From: Methylopumilus sp026399645 | GTDB lineage: Bacteria > Pseudomonadota > Gammaproteobacteria > Burkholderiales > Methylophilaceae | NCBI RefSeq assembly: GCF_965184065.1 | Contig: NZ_OZ239098.1 | DNA length: 64,000 nucleotides | Strand: one strand, 5' to 3' | In this document: piece by piece, positions 43,256 to 53,200 of the stretch | Layout: every line of letters begins with the position of its first letter | How positions within the stretch are numbered: position 1 is the first letter of the stretch | Notes under the pieces: model-generated | What the model saw: the letters and a program-made list of their open reading frames with translations, nothing else | The model's database searches: none | What the model was told of the DNA's origin: nothing | Program-made: the position numbers and the translations under genes

Positions 43256-44195
43256 AGCTAAGTAGACGCTCGTATCTGAGATCAAGGAGCTGCTTTAAAG
43301 GTTTCTTTTGCAGTTTTGTAAGGTGTTCTTTTAAAGATTTTCGGACGGTTTCCATAAGCTGATCAGGGTTACGATGTGCGCCTCCTAAGGGCTCTGGAAG
43401 AATGGTATCGATGAGACCTAATTCTTTTAAGCGGGTTGCTGTAATACCTAAAGTCTCGGCAGCAGTTGACGCCTTATCCGCACTCTTCCATAAGATAGAG
43501 GCGCATCCTTCAGGGGAAATCACAGAGTAAGTGGCAAATTGAAGCATGATGAGTTGATCGACGACACCCAGTGCTAAAGCACCACCTGAACCGCCTTCAC
43601 CAATCACAATACCAATCATAGGCACCTTTAACTCGGCCATGACATATAAGTTACGCGCAATCGCTTCCGATTGACCGCGCTCTTCTGCATTAATGCCTGG
43701 ATAGGCGCCTGGAGTGTCGATCAAGGTCACAATAGGCACGTTAAATTTTTCGGCTAACTTATATAGACGTAATGCTTTTCTATAGCCTTCAGGCTTTGGC
43801 ATACCAAAATTACGGTGTTGTCTTTCCTTCACATCCCGCCCCTTTTGATGCCCTATGACCATGACAGGGATGCCTTCAAATAAAGCTAAGCCACCAACAA
43901 TTGCTGGGTCATCGGCAAAGGCGCGATCGCCATGCAACTCTTCAAAATCTGTGAAAAGTTTCTCAATATAATCATGGGTATAAGGTCTTTGCGGGTGACG
44001 TGAGACTTGGGATATTTGCCAAGCATTTAAATTGTCGTAGATCTCGTGTAACAGCTTTTCGGTCTTACCTTCTAGCTGGCTGAGCTCTTTTGAAATATCA
44101 AGATTCTTATTCTTGTCATGCGTCTCTTTGAGCTTCTGGGTCTGAGCTTCAAGTTCTGAGATCGGCTTTTCAAAATCTAAATAGCTAATTTTCAT
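43227..44195 (-). CDS. accA: Acetyl-CoA carboxylase carboxyltransferase subunit alpha
   Basis: A 322-residue protein starting MKISYLDFEKPISELEAQTQKL. RPYTHDYIEKLFTDFEELHGDRAFADD near 70-96, GRDVKERQHRNFGMPKPEGYRKALRL near 118-143 and the GEGGSGGALALG motif near 200 are typical of AccA. With AccD it transfers carboxyl from biotin to acetyl-CoA in fatty-acid synthesis. It is downstream of dnaE in the usual dnaE-accA-tilS order. Confidence 0.96.
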   Translation of the reverse strand: MKISYLDFEKPISELEAQTQKLKETHDKNKNLDISKELSQLEGKTEKLLHEIYDNLNAWQISQVSRHPQRPYTHDYIEKLFTDFEELHGDRAFADDPAIVGGLALFEGIPVMVIGHQKGRDVKERQHRNFGMPKPEGYRKALRLYKLAEKFNVPIVTLIDTPGAYPGINAEERGQSEAIARNLYVMAELKVPMIGIVIGEGGSGGALALGVVDQLIMLQFATYSVISPEGCASILWKSADKASTAAETLGITATRLKELGLIDTILPEPLGGAHRNPDQLMETVRKSLKEHLTKLQKKPLKQLLDLRYERLLSYGKFKETAK

Positions 44196-44222
44196 AGATC
44201 TAAAACTTTTAAAATCGGGAGG

Positions 44223-47200
44223 TCAATTATAAAGGATTTTTACGTTTTCTTCGCTCAACCATTGGGTTAAACCGTCTATCAATTCATCATGTAAATCGAC
44301 CTGCCATTCTCGACCTAAAAGAAGTTCTACGTGACCTTGGTCATTATGGTAATCAATCTTAACGCGGCAACGTTTTAAGTCATGTTGCGGATGGCCGCAG
44401 TATGGTTTTAGCATTTCTCTTAATTTATTCGCATCCGATTGACCGTTACATGAGATCTTTAAATGGTGTGCGAATTGATTCCTAGCGGTGGCTAAATCGA
44501 AAAGTTTACGCGCAGTCACCCTGATACCGCCTGTGAAGTCATCATGACTCACTCTTCCTTCGACGATTAAAAGTTGATCTTCTTGCACTAGCCTTTGTGA
44601 TTGTGTGAGGAGCTCATTACCTACCACGACATCAACACGAGAAATCGCATCATCTAACGTGACAATCGCCATTTTTCCACGAGATGTCATGCGAATGCGA
44701 ATGGCCACAATCACCCCTGCAATTATATAAGGTTGCTCTTGCGGTTTTAATTCTCTGATCTGAGTTTTGATGAATGGTCGCACACGCTTTTCAAAGAAGG
44801 TGAATGGGTGGCCACTAAAATAAAATCCTAACGCTGCTTTTTCTTCCTGAAGTTTTTGCTGGGGCGTCCATGGATCCACATGGACCATATCCACTTTTTG
44901 TGTCTGCTCTTCACCAAATAAACTATTTTGTGCGATGTTGGCTTTGCCTTGTTCGGCTGCCGTGATCGCTAAATTCACACTCGCTAAGAGTGATGCACGA
45001 TTAGGCTCTAACGTGTCAAATGCGCCACCTCGGATGAGGGATTCCACGACACGGCGATTCACTTTTCTTAAATCAAGTCGCGCGCAGAAATCGAAAAGAC
45101 TTTTAAAAGAGTCTTTACTTTCGCGAGAGTCTAAAATGAGTTCAATCGCTGCTAAGCCCGTTCCTTTAATCGCACCGAGTCCATATAAAATTTGTGTGGT
45201 ATTCGTTGGAATAAATTCGAACCCGCTTTCGTTGATATCAGGTGGTAATAATTCAACACCATTCGGTTTGCAATCTTCAAAGAAGATTTGAATATTGTCC
45301 GTATTATTCATGTCAGCTGACATAGAGGCTGCCAAGAATGCTGCGGGGTAATGCGTTTTTAAGAAAGCGGTTTGGTAAGCGACCATCGCATAAGCTGCTG
45401 CGTGCGATTTATTAAAACCATACCCTGCAAATTTTTCGAGCAAATCAAAAAGGTCGCGCGCTTGTCTTTCATTAAGTCCATTCTTTAAAGAACCCGCAAT
45501 AAAACCTTCGCGTTGCGCATCCATTTCTTCTTGTTTTTTCTTACCCATTGCACGACGAAGTAAATCAGCCGCACCCAATGAGTAACCTGCAACCGCTTGT
45601 GCAATCTGCATCACCTGCTCTTGATATACCGCAATACCATATGTTTCTTTTAAGATAGATTCAGTAGAGGGATGGGGATATACGATGCGCTGTTGGCCGT
45701 GTTTACGTTTACAAAAATCAGGGATCAGATCCATAGGGCCCGGACGATAAAGCGCCACGAGTGCCACGATATCTTCAAAGCAATCTGGCTTCGCTTGTTT
45801 TAACATATCCTTCATACCGCGCGACTCAAGCTGGAAGACGGCAGTGGTATTTGCACTCTTTAAAAGCTGAAAAACTGTTTTGTCATCGAGTGGCAAATGA
45901 TTCAAATCGAGTGGTGGTTGATTTTCTAATTCACGCAAAATATTTGCGTTCTTTAACGCCATCGCAAGAATGGTGAGTGTGCGAAGTCCTAAGAAGTCGA
46001 ACTTCACTAAACCTAAAGCTTCGATGTCATCCTTATCAAATTGACTCACTAAACTATCGCCATTCGCCTGACAATAAATCGGTGTGAAGTTAGAAATTTT
46101 TCCAGGGGCAATTAAGACACCGCCCGCATGCATACCAACGTTGCGGACGACGCCTTCTAATCTTAATGCGAGATCAATCAGCTCTTTGACTTCTTCTTCT
46201 TTGTTATAACGATCTTGTAATTGTGGTTCTTTGTTTAATGCATCTTCTAATGTGATCCCTAATTCCATGGGGATGAGTTTCGCAATACCGTCGACAAAAT
46301 TAAATGGGAGGTCAAGGACGCGTCCTACATCTCGAATCACTGCGCGAGCTGCCATCGTACCGAATGTCACAATTTGTGACACTGAACCTGCACCGTATTT
46401 TTGTTTGACGTAATCGATCACGCGATCGCGTCCTTCTTGACAAAAGTCGATATCAAAGTCCGGCATCGACACACGGTCAGGATTTAAGAAACGCTCAAAG
46501 AGGAGTTGGTAGCGAATCGGATCGAGATCAGTTACACCTAAACTATAGGCTACCAAAGATCCAGCGCCCGATCCTCGACCGGGCCCCACTGGAACCTCAT
46601 TATTTTTAGCCCAATTAATAAAGTCAGCCACGATCAAGAAGTACCCTGCAAAACCCATCTGATTAATGATGGAAGTTTCAAAGAGAATACGTGCGTCATA
46701 ATCTTGTCTTACTTCATGACGTTTCGCTTCATCTGGAAAGAGTTCTTTTAAGCGAACCTCTAATCCTTTTTTAGATTCTGAAATTAAAAAGTCTTCGAGC
46801 TTTTCTTGATTAGGTGTTGGGAAGTCAGGTAAATAATTTTTACCTAGAGCAAATTCAAAGTTGCAGCGCCTTGCAATTTCCACAGAATTTTGGAGCGCTT
46901 CTGGAATGTCGCTAAATAAAGCGGTCATTTCCACTTCATTTTTAAAATATTGTTCGTGTGAAAATAATTTAGGTCGACGGCTATCTGCCATCATAAAACC
47001 TTCAGCGATACAGGTTCTCGCCTCATGTGCGCGGTAATCATCGTGATCCATAAACTGAATCGGTTGCGTCGCTACTACCGGAATATCTAAGCTTGTGGCC
47101 AAACTCAACGATTGATTGATAAAACGTGCTTCATTTTTTTTATCATCGCCCTCAGCAATTCTTTGGATTTCAATGTAGAAACGATTCTTAAAATGCGTTG

Positions 47201-47684
47201 TCCACTCTTTTATGGCATTCATCGCGATATCGGTATGTTCTTGGAGGATAGCTTGGCCCACATCTCCCATAGCAGCGCCTGAGAGAATGATGAGACCTTC
47301 ATTATTTTCAAGCAACCAAGACTTTTTTACTTCAACACGACCGCGATACTGATTCTCTAAATAGGCACGCGTTAAAATTTCGGATAACGCTAAGTAGCCT
47401 TTGTCGTTTTGACAAAGAGCCAGGATTCGATAAGGTTGATCTCGGTTGACTTCATTTTCAATCCAAAGATCAGCACCTAAAATAGCTTTGATACCTTTTT
47501 CTCGTGCTGCCTGATAAAACTTGACCAAACCAAATACATTATTTAAATCCGTGAGTGCCAAGGCTGGCATATTTTGAGATAAAGCCTTGTCGATATAGTC
47601 ATCAATGCGCACAATCCCATCGGTGATGGAATATTCACTATGGCACCTTAAATGAACAAATGAGACGGGATGGAGTTCAGACAT
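44223..47684 (-). CDS. dnaE: DNA polymerase III subunit alpha
   Basis: An 1153-residue replicative polymerase. The PHP domain starts VHLRCHSEYSITDGIVRIDDY. The catalytic region has PVGPGRGSGAGSLVAYSLG and the metal-binding PDFDIDFCQEGRD near 405-415. Helix-hairpin and OB-fold domains follow (YIIAGVIVAIRIRMTSRGK near 990). Length fits betaproteobacterial DnaE. It is divergent from tpx; the 127-base gap contains both promoters. Confidence 0.97.
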   Translation of the reverse strand: MSELHPVSFVHLRCHSEYSITDGIVRIDDYIDKALSQNMPALALTDLNNVFGLVKFYQAAREKGIKAILGADLWIENEVNRDQPYRILALCQNDKGYLALSEILTRAYLENQYRGRVEVKKSWLLENNEGLIILSGAAMGDVGQAILQEHTDIAMNAIKEWTTHFKNRFYIEIQRIAEGDDKKNEARFINQSLSLATSLDIPVVATQPIQFMDHDDYRAHEARTCIAEGFMMADSRRPKLFSHEQYFKNEVEMTALFSDIPEALQNSVEIARRCNFEFALGKNYLPDFPTPNQEKLEDFLISESKKGLEVRLKELFPDEAKRHEVRQDYDARILFETSIINQMGFAGYFLIVADFINWAKNNEVPVGPGRGSGAGSLVAYSLGVTDLDPIRYQLLFERFLNPDRVSMPDFDIDFCQEGRDRVIDYVKQKYGAGSVSQIVTFGTMAARAVIRDVGRVLDLPFNFVDGIAKLIPMELGITLEDALNKEPQLQDRYNKEEEVKELIDLALRLEGVVRNVGMHAGGVLIAPGKISNFTPIYCQANGDSLVSQFDKDDIEALGLVKFDFLGLRTLTILAMALKNANILRELENQPPLDLNHLPLDDKTVFQLLKSANTTAVFQLESRGMKDMLKQAKPDCFEDIVALVALYRPGPMDLIPDFCKRKHGQQRIVYPHPSTESILKETYGIAVYQEQVMQIAQAVAGYSLGAADLLRRAMGKKKQEEMDAQREGFIAGSLKNGLNERQARDLFDLLEKFAGYGFNKSHAAAYAMVAYQTAFLKTHYPAAFLAASMSADMNNTDNIQIFFEDCKPNGVELLPPDINESGFEFIPTNTTQILYGLGAIKGTGLAAIELILDSRESKDSFKSLFDFCARLDLRKVNRRVVESLIRGGAFDTLEPNRASLLASVNLAITAAEQGKANIAQNSLFGEEQTQKVDMVHVDPWTPQQKLQEEKAALGFYFSGHPFTFFEKRVRPFIKTQIRELKPQEQPYIIAGVIVAIRIRMTSRGKMAIVTLDDAISRVDVVVGNELLTQSQRLVQEDQLLIVEGRVSHDDFTGGIRVTARKLFDLATARNQFAHHLKISCNGQSDANKLREMLKPYCGHPQHDLKRCRVKIDYHNDQGHVELLLGREWQVDLHDELIDGLTQWLSEENVKILYN

Positions 47685-47765
47685 GACTCTATTTTAAAGG
47701 ATGAATGACTTAAATCTTAGGGCTTAGTCACAAAAAATTACTTGATCTACCATTCCAAAAATAAC

Positions 47766-47812
47766 TGATGTATATTGTCAGGTATTACTCAATTTCAAAG
47801 GAATATACATCA
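47766..47812. promoter_or_regulatory. 11-bp perfect inverted repeat bracketing the tpx ribosome-binding site and start codon
   Basis: TGATGTATATT (47766-47776) is repeated inverted as AATATACATCA (47802-47812), separated by 25 nt. The second arm ends on the A of the tpx ATG, and the loop holds the SD-like AAAGG (47797-47801). It could be a protein operator or an RNA hairpin controlling translation. Confidence 0.7.
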
Positions 47813-48309
47813 TGGCAGTGACTCTCAAAGGCGGCCCGGTCAAAATAGGTGGTCAATTTTTAAGCAAGGGACAAAAAGCGCCTGACTTTAGTCTCGCAGA
47901 TAAAACGCGTGCAGATGTCGGCTTAGCTCATTTTGCTGGCAAACGAAAAGTACTCAACATTTTCCCAAGTGTCGACACGCCAACATGCGCTACATCTGTG
48001 AGGAAATTTAATGAAGCTGCAGCTAAATTAAATAACACAGTCGTCTTGTGCATCTCAGCTGACTTACCTTTTGCACAGAATCGTTTTTGCGGTGCTGAAA
48101 AAATAGAGAATGTACAAACACTCTCAACATTTCGTAATACGAAAAAATTTGCTACCGATTTTGGTGTATCCATTGATGATACAAGCTTGGCTGGTTTAAC
48201 TTCACGCGCTGTGATCGTGTTAAATGAAAACAATGAGGTACTTCATAGCGAACTTGTTTCAGAAATTACAGAAGAACCTAACTACGAAGCTGCGTTAAAT
48301 GTACTTTAG
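47812..48309 (+). CDS. tpx: Thiol peroxidase (atypical 2-Cys peroxiredoxin)
   Basis: A 165-residue peroxiredoxin. The peroxidatic cysteine is in FPSVDTPTCATSVRKFNE near 53-69, and the resolving cysteine in FAQNRFCGAEKIENV near 90. VTLKGGPVKIGGQFLSKGQKAPDFSL is the Tpx N-terminus. It removes organic hydroperoxides with thioredoxin in the cytoplasm or periplasm; no signal peptide is visible. Its start lies inside the inverted repeat; its stop overlaps the convergent methyltransferase by 4 bases, so its terminator is within that gene. Confidence 0.95.
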   Translation: MAVTLKGGPVKIGGQFLSKGQKAPDFSLADKTRADVGLAHFAGKRKVLNIFPSVDTPTCATSVRKFNEAAAKLNNTVVLCISADLPFAQNRFCGAEKIENVQTLSTFRNTKKFATDFGVSIDDTSLAGLTSRAVIVLNENNEVLHSELVSEITEEPNYEAALNVL

Positions 48310-49457
48310 TCTTTTGGTTTTCGGTTACTACCTGCCACCATTTTAATTTCGAACAAACGACACTCTAACGCCCCGTTATACAACGGGGTTTTTTTTGTGG
48401 GTTTTAATCGCATATCTTTTGGCATCTCAAGATCTGCGGTTAAAAAATAAGTATTCCAACCCCCGAAGGATTCTTTCATATGTTTTGCCCAGAAGGGATA
48501 CACCTCTTTTAAATCTTCGTCCTCTCCTATGCGCTGACCATAAGGCGGATTGGTCACAAGCGTTCCTTCTGCTGCGGGAGGTTCTAATTTTATAAAATCA
48601 CTTTGCATGACTTTTGCAACTTCTTCCAATCCTGCAACTTTTAAATTGTGACGCGCAACTCGCACTGCCCTTAAATCCATATCTGATCCATAAATATCTA
48701 AAAACTCAATAGGCTTCATTTTATTCATAGCTTCGGTTTCAATTTTCTTCCAAAGGCCTTCATCGAATGAAGTAAGTTTTTGAAAACCAAATGTGCGCCT
48801 CATACCAGGCGCTTGATTCACTGCCATCATGGCCGCTTCAATTAAAAAAGTACCACTACCGCACATGGGATCTAAAAATGGTGTGCCTGGTATCCAACCG
48901 GACAGCATGATGATGCCTGCCGCTAAGTTTTCACGTAAGGGTGCGATCACACTCACATCACGAAATCCTCTTTGATAAAGCGGCGCACCCGAGGTATCTA
49001 GATAAAGTTGGTATTGATCTTGTGTGAGATAGGCATGAATACGAACGTCAGGATCTCGAACGCTCACTGATGGTCTTAACGCCCCCTCTTCACGGAAACG
49101 ATCACACACTGCATCTTTAATACGAAGGGTCACAAAGTCTAAACTTTTTAAAGGGCACTTTACACCTGTGACTTTGACGCGAATCGTTTGATTTACTTTA
49201 AACCATGAAGGCCAATGAAGTTTAAACGTAGCCTTATAGATATCTTCTTCAGTAGCATAACTACCCTGACCTACTCGGGACATAATGCGCGTAGCTATTC
49301 GACTATGTAAATTGACGCGATACATCGTGTCCAAATTACCTTCAAACGATACACCGCCATCGGTGACCACAATTTTTAATGCGTGTTGTGCTGAAAGCTC
49401 TTCTTCTAATAGAGATTCCAATCCACGTGGGCAAGTAGCAAAAAATTGAAAATTCAA
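48306..49457 (-). CDS. THUMP-domain RNA methyltransferase (RlmL N-terminal/YpsC-like)
   Basis: A 383-residue enzyme starting MNFQFFATCPRGLESLLEEEL, a ferredoxin-like/THUMP region to about 155. The Rossmann methyltransferase has FLDPMCGSGTFLIEAAMMA near 195-214 and the catalytic NPPYGQRIGEDEDL near 304. It is a 23S rRNA guanine-N2 methyltransferase candidate, as in the RlmL N-terminal half. The RlmK-like C-terminal half of E. coli RlmL is absent, as in many non-enterics. Its C-terminal coding region contains the tpx terminator hairpin (48371-48396). Confidence 0.88.
   Translation of the reverse strand: MNFQFFATCPRGLESLLEEELSAQHALKIVVTDGGVSFEGNLDTMYRVNLHSRIATRIMSRVGQGSYATEEDIYKATFKLHWPSWFKVNQTIRVKVTGVKCPLKSLDFVTLRIKDAVCDRFREEGALRPSVSVRDPDVRIHAYLTQDQYQLYLDTSGAPLYQRGFRDVSVIAPLRENLAAGIIMLSGWIPGTPFLDPMCGSGTFLIEAAMMAVNQAPGMRRTFGFQKLTSFDEGLWKKIETEAMNKMKPIEFLDIYGSDMDLRAVRVARHNLKVAGLEEVAKVMQSDFIKLEPPAAEGTLVTNPPYGQRIGEDEDLKEVYPFWAKHMKESFGGWNTYFLTADLEMPKDMRLKPTKKTPLYNGALECRLFEIKMVAGSNRKPKD
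48371..48396 (+). terminator. tpx terminator embedded in the convergent methyltransferase gene
   Basis: CCCCGTT-ATAC-AACGGGG followed by eight T on the plus strand is a perfect intrinsic terminator, 62 bases after the tpx stop and inside the C-terminal coding region of the minus-strand methyltransferase. Confidence 0.9.
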
Positions 49458-49476
49458 ATGTCTTAACCTTTAAAAA

Positions 49477-50274
49477 TTATTGATCGAATGTAATCATGCT
49501 CGATGCTTGGTGATTATGAAGCATAAGCTGATTAAAAAATGATAAAAATTCGAGCCCATAAGTTTTTTCAAGTAACTTCGCTTTTGCTCGCAATGTCTTT
49601 ACATCCAATTCTTTTGGAATGTCATGAAAACCCAACACAATTTGGTTACCTGGTTTGCCTGTGGGAATAATCAGGATGAGCCCTTCGAAAACCCGACGCA
49701 TACGATCAACGTAAATATCATAATGCGGATCACTCGCCCATATATTCATCACAAAGATACCATTTGTCCGCAAAGTCGATTTACATAGGTCAAAAAATGA
49801 GAGGCTCCTAAAATTTCGTGGGATGCCATCGGGGTCAAAAGCATCAATCATTAATACATCGGTCGAATCCGGATGTTCTTTCATAAAAGGGATACCATCG
49901 CCGTGAATCACCTTGAGTGATTTATCGTTAGGCGGAAGATGAAACATGAGGTGCGCCACACCAATCACTTTTCGATGAATCTCAACCACAATCGATTTCA
50001 TATCAGGTAAAAACTGATGAATAAATTTAGGGATAGATGCACCCCCTAAACCAATCAATAAAATTTTACGAGGTCGAGCATGAAAGAGAAGAAACATCAT
50101 CATAGCTCGTGTATAAGTGAGTTCTAAATGATAAGGTTTTTTTAAGCGCATTGAACTTTGGATTGCGTGCGATGCAAAATGTAAAGAACGAACACCTTCA
50201 GATTCACTGACATCAATACTGATGTCATCATCCGTCACTTCTTCACGAAATATTTTTTTAAATAAGTCTCTCAT
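49477..50274 (-). CDS. Spermidine synthase-like protein
   Basis: A 265-residue Rossmann protein with ILLIGLGGASIPKFIHQFLP near 78-97, IVVEIHRKVIGVA near 103, VIHGDGIPFMKEHP near 130 and VLMIDAFDPDGIP near 145. The nucleotide-binding site of aminopropyltransferases is recognisable. The canonical glycine-rich GGGDG is changed to GGASIPK, and the polyamine-site acidic residues are not obvious, so true spermidine synthesis is uncertain. The hrpA start overlaps its stop side by 4 bases (50271-50274), implying co-transcription. Confidence 0.72.
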   Translation of the reverse strand: MRDLFKKIFREEVTDDDISIDVSESEGVRSLHFASHAIQSSMRLKKPYHLELTYTRAMMMFLLFHARPRKILLIGLGGASIPKFIHQFLPDMKSIVVEIHRKVIGVAHLMFHLPPNDKSLKVIHGDGIPFMKEHPDSTDVLMIDAFDPDGIPRNFRSLSFFDLCKSTLRTNGIFVMNIWASDPHYDIYVDRMRRVFEGLILIIPTGKPGNQIVLGFHDIPKELDVKTLRAKAKLLEKTYGLEFLSFFNQLMLHNHQASSMITFDQ

Positions 50275-53200
50275 GGATAAAAAGGAATATCATTCAACGC
50301 TTTTTCTAATCGCTTAAGTGACACAGGATATGCTGTTTTCAAATCCTGGGCGAATAATGACACATGAAGCTCTTCAATTTGCCATTGAAAATCTTTTAGG
50401 GCTTTAGGAGGTGTCATTTTTTTTGAGACATAGGGTTTTAATCGCTCACCCAGCAATTGGTGAATACGATCTATATCTTTTTGCATAATTGCATCTTTAT
50501 CTGCTCTTGAAGGATATTTTTCAATGCGAATCATAAGTGCTTTCAAGTATCTTGGAAGGTGTGAAAATGTATCTGAAGGTGTCGATATAATAAATTCATT
50601 ATGGATTAAGAAGTTCATACGACTTACAAAGATAGATTCTGATCTTTTTTGTATGGGACTTAACGTTTTTAATAATTGTTTAATTTGGTGGTAATGAGTA
50701 GCACTCAAATGAATAGTACCTAAGAGGGCCTTCATCGTTTGTGGCAGCGCATTTTTAATACGTTTAATCAGTGTAATAAAATCACTTGAAGTCCTTGGCA
50801 TCACTTCTTCATAATTCAAGGCTGTATCTAAAATCATTTCAATCACATCGCTTTTTAATTCTTCAGCATCAATCATATCTCTTAACAAAAGCTGGGCTTC
50901 TTTTAATTTGTTCAAATCTTTTTCAAGCTGTTTGAGTTGTGGCTTCAATTCAAAACTAAGTAATCTTAAAACACCTTGACGATGTGATGCTTTTGCCTCC
51001 TCTTCTGAGACAAACACACGGATAGCTACCGATTCATCTTCGTCAGATAATCCCACAAAACCTTTGTAATCTTTTTGATGCGTATTTAATTCAATAGCAT
51101 GCGGTAGTTCGTCAAAATCCCACCGTTTTAAATTAAATCGTTCAACCGCATTGGCCTTATCATTCTTTTTGACATGCACTTGTGGCTTGACTGAACCTTT
51201 TAGAAGGTTTAAATCACGACCTTGTGATATAAGCTCATTCTTTTGGTTCACCACTTCAATATTCATAAAACAATGACGAGGCAGACTTTCAATTTCCTCT
51301 TCACCTATCATGTAAGGTTCTTTTATTTTCTTTAAAATAAAATCACTGATCGATTGAAATAAATGGTGATGGGTTTTGTATTGAGTTAAGAATTCGGTCA
51401 CAGTATCTGTGAGTGGAAAAAGTTGAGTGCGAATATTTTTAGGTAATGACTTAAAAATACAATTGAGTTTTTCACGAATCATTCCAGGAACTAACCACTG
51501 CATGATATTTAAATCAAGCTGATGAAAATCAATTTCAGATATAACTGCTGTTACACCGTCATCAGGATGTCCTGGTTCAAACCGATATTTCAGTGGAATT
51601 GTGACGCCTTCGATATTTAATGTTTCTGGGTATTGAACTTCCGTGATCTCATTAGCGTCCCGCCTCATAAGGAGTTCTTTGGTGAGGAATAAGGCTTGAG
51701 GATGATTGTCCTCTGTCTCGCGACGCCAATCTTCAAATCCCACACCATTGATAATACCCTGCGGTATTTTTTCATCATAAAACTGAAAAAGATCTTCTTC
51801 ATTGACTAATACATCAAGTCGTCTTGCTTTATGTTCTAAAAGCTCAACCTCTTCTATGAGGTCTTGATTATGTTTCCAAAATAATCCTTTTGAAACGTAA
51901 CCCCCTGAGACCAGGCCTTGTCTAATAAATATTTCGCGTGCGATTTCTGGATTGATCGGCCCAAAGTGCACATTGCGTTTAGGCACAATCGTTAATCCGT
52001 AGAGTGTAATTCTTTGATGCGCATTCACACGAGATAACTTAGTATCCCAATAAGGGTCTGTATGGTGATGCTCTACTAAATGTAAGCTTAAAGATTCAAT
52101 CCATTCCACATCGATTTCAGCTGCCGTTCTCGCATATAGTTTTGTCGTATCTACAAGATCTGCTGCCATAACCCATTTCGACCTTCTCCTCTTAATGTTC
52201 GATCCTGGCGACAAGTGAAATTCAATATTTCGAGCGCCCACGTATGAATCATCTTCTAGTGCTTTGATACCAATATTTCCTAAAAGCCCTGCGAGTATCG
52301 ATCGGTGAATTTGGACATAATTAGCAGGCTTATCATGCTCTTTATAATTCATATCTAAAATGAGATCTCGAATTTGCTCATGCAAATCTCGCCACTCACG
52401 CATTCTCAGATAAGACAAGAAATGTGCATGACAAAGTTTTCTTAAATTGTTTTGTGTTGTCTTTTTCTGAATGGCCTCATCAAAGAATGCCCATAGTTTT
52501 AAAAACGAGACGAAATCAGATTTTTCGTCAAAGAATCGAACTTGTGCCGCTTCACTTTCGGCTTTTTTATCCAAAGGTCGTTCTCTTGGATCTTGGATAC
52601 TTAATGCACTCACAATAATTAAAAGTTCAGACAGGGCTTTTTCTTTTTTTGCCTGAAGCAGCATGCGGCCCAATCTTGGATCCATAGGAAGTTTTGCCAG
52701 ATCCTGACCAATCGACGTTAATTCATATTGCTCATTCACAGCACCTAATTCTTGCAACAATAAATAACCGTCTTGAATGAATCGTCTACTGGGTGGCTGA
52801 ATAAAAGGAAATTGGGATACATCACCCAAATGAAGCGAAGCCATTTTTAGAATAACGGAGGCGAGTGATGATCGATAAATTTCAGGATCTAAAAATAAAG
52901 GTCTCGCGTTAAAATCATCTTCTGAATAGAGCCTTACACAAATACCATCAGACACACGCCCACATCGACCGCTTCGTTGCTTAGCTGATGCTTGAGAAAT
53001 TTTTTCAATTTGTAATTGTTCAACTTTATTTCTCGTGCTATAGCGATTCACTCTCGCAATACCGGGATCGATGACATATTTAATACCAGGGACAGTCAGC
53101 GATGTTTCAGCAACATTGGTAGACAAGATAATACGTCGTCCATTTGAACCTCTAAATATTTTTTGTTGCTCTTCGTTGGAAAGCCTTGAAAAAAGCGGAA

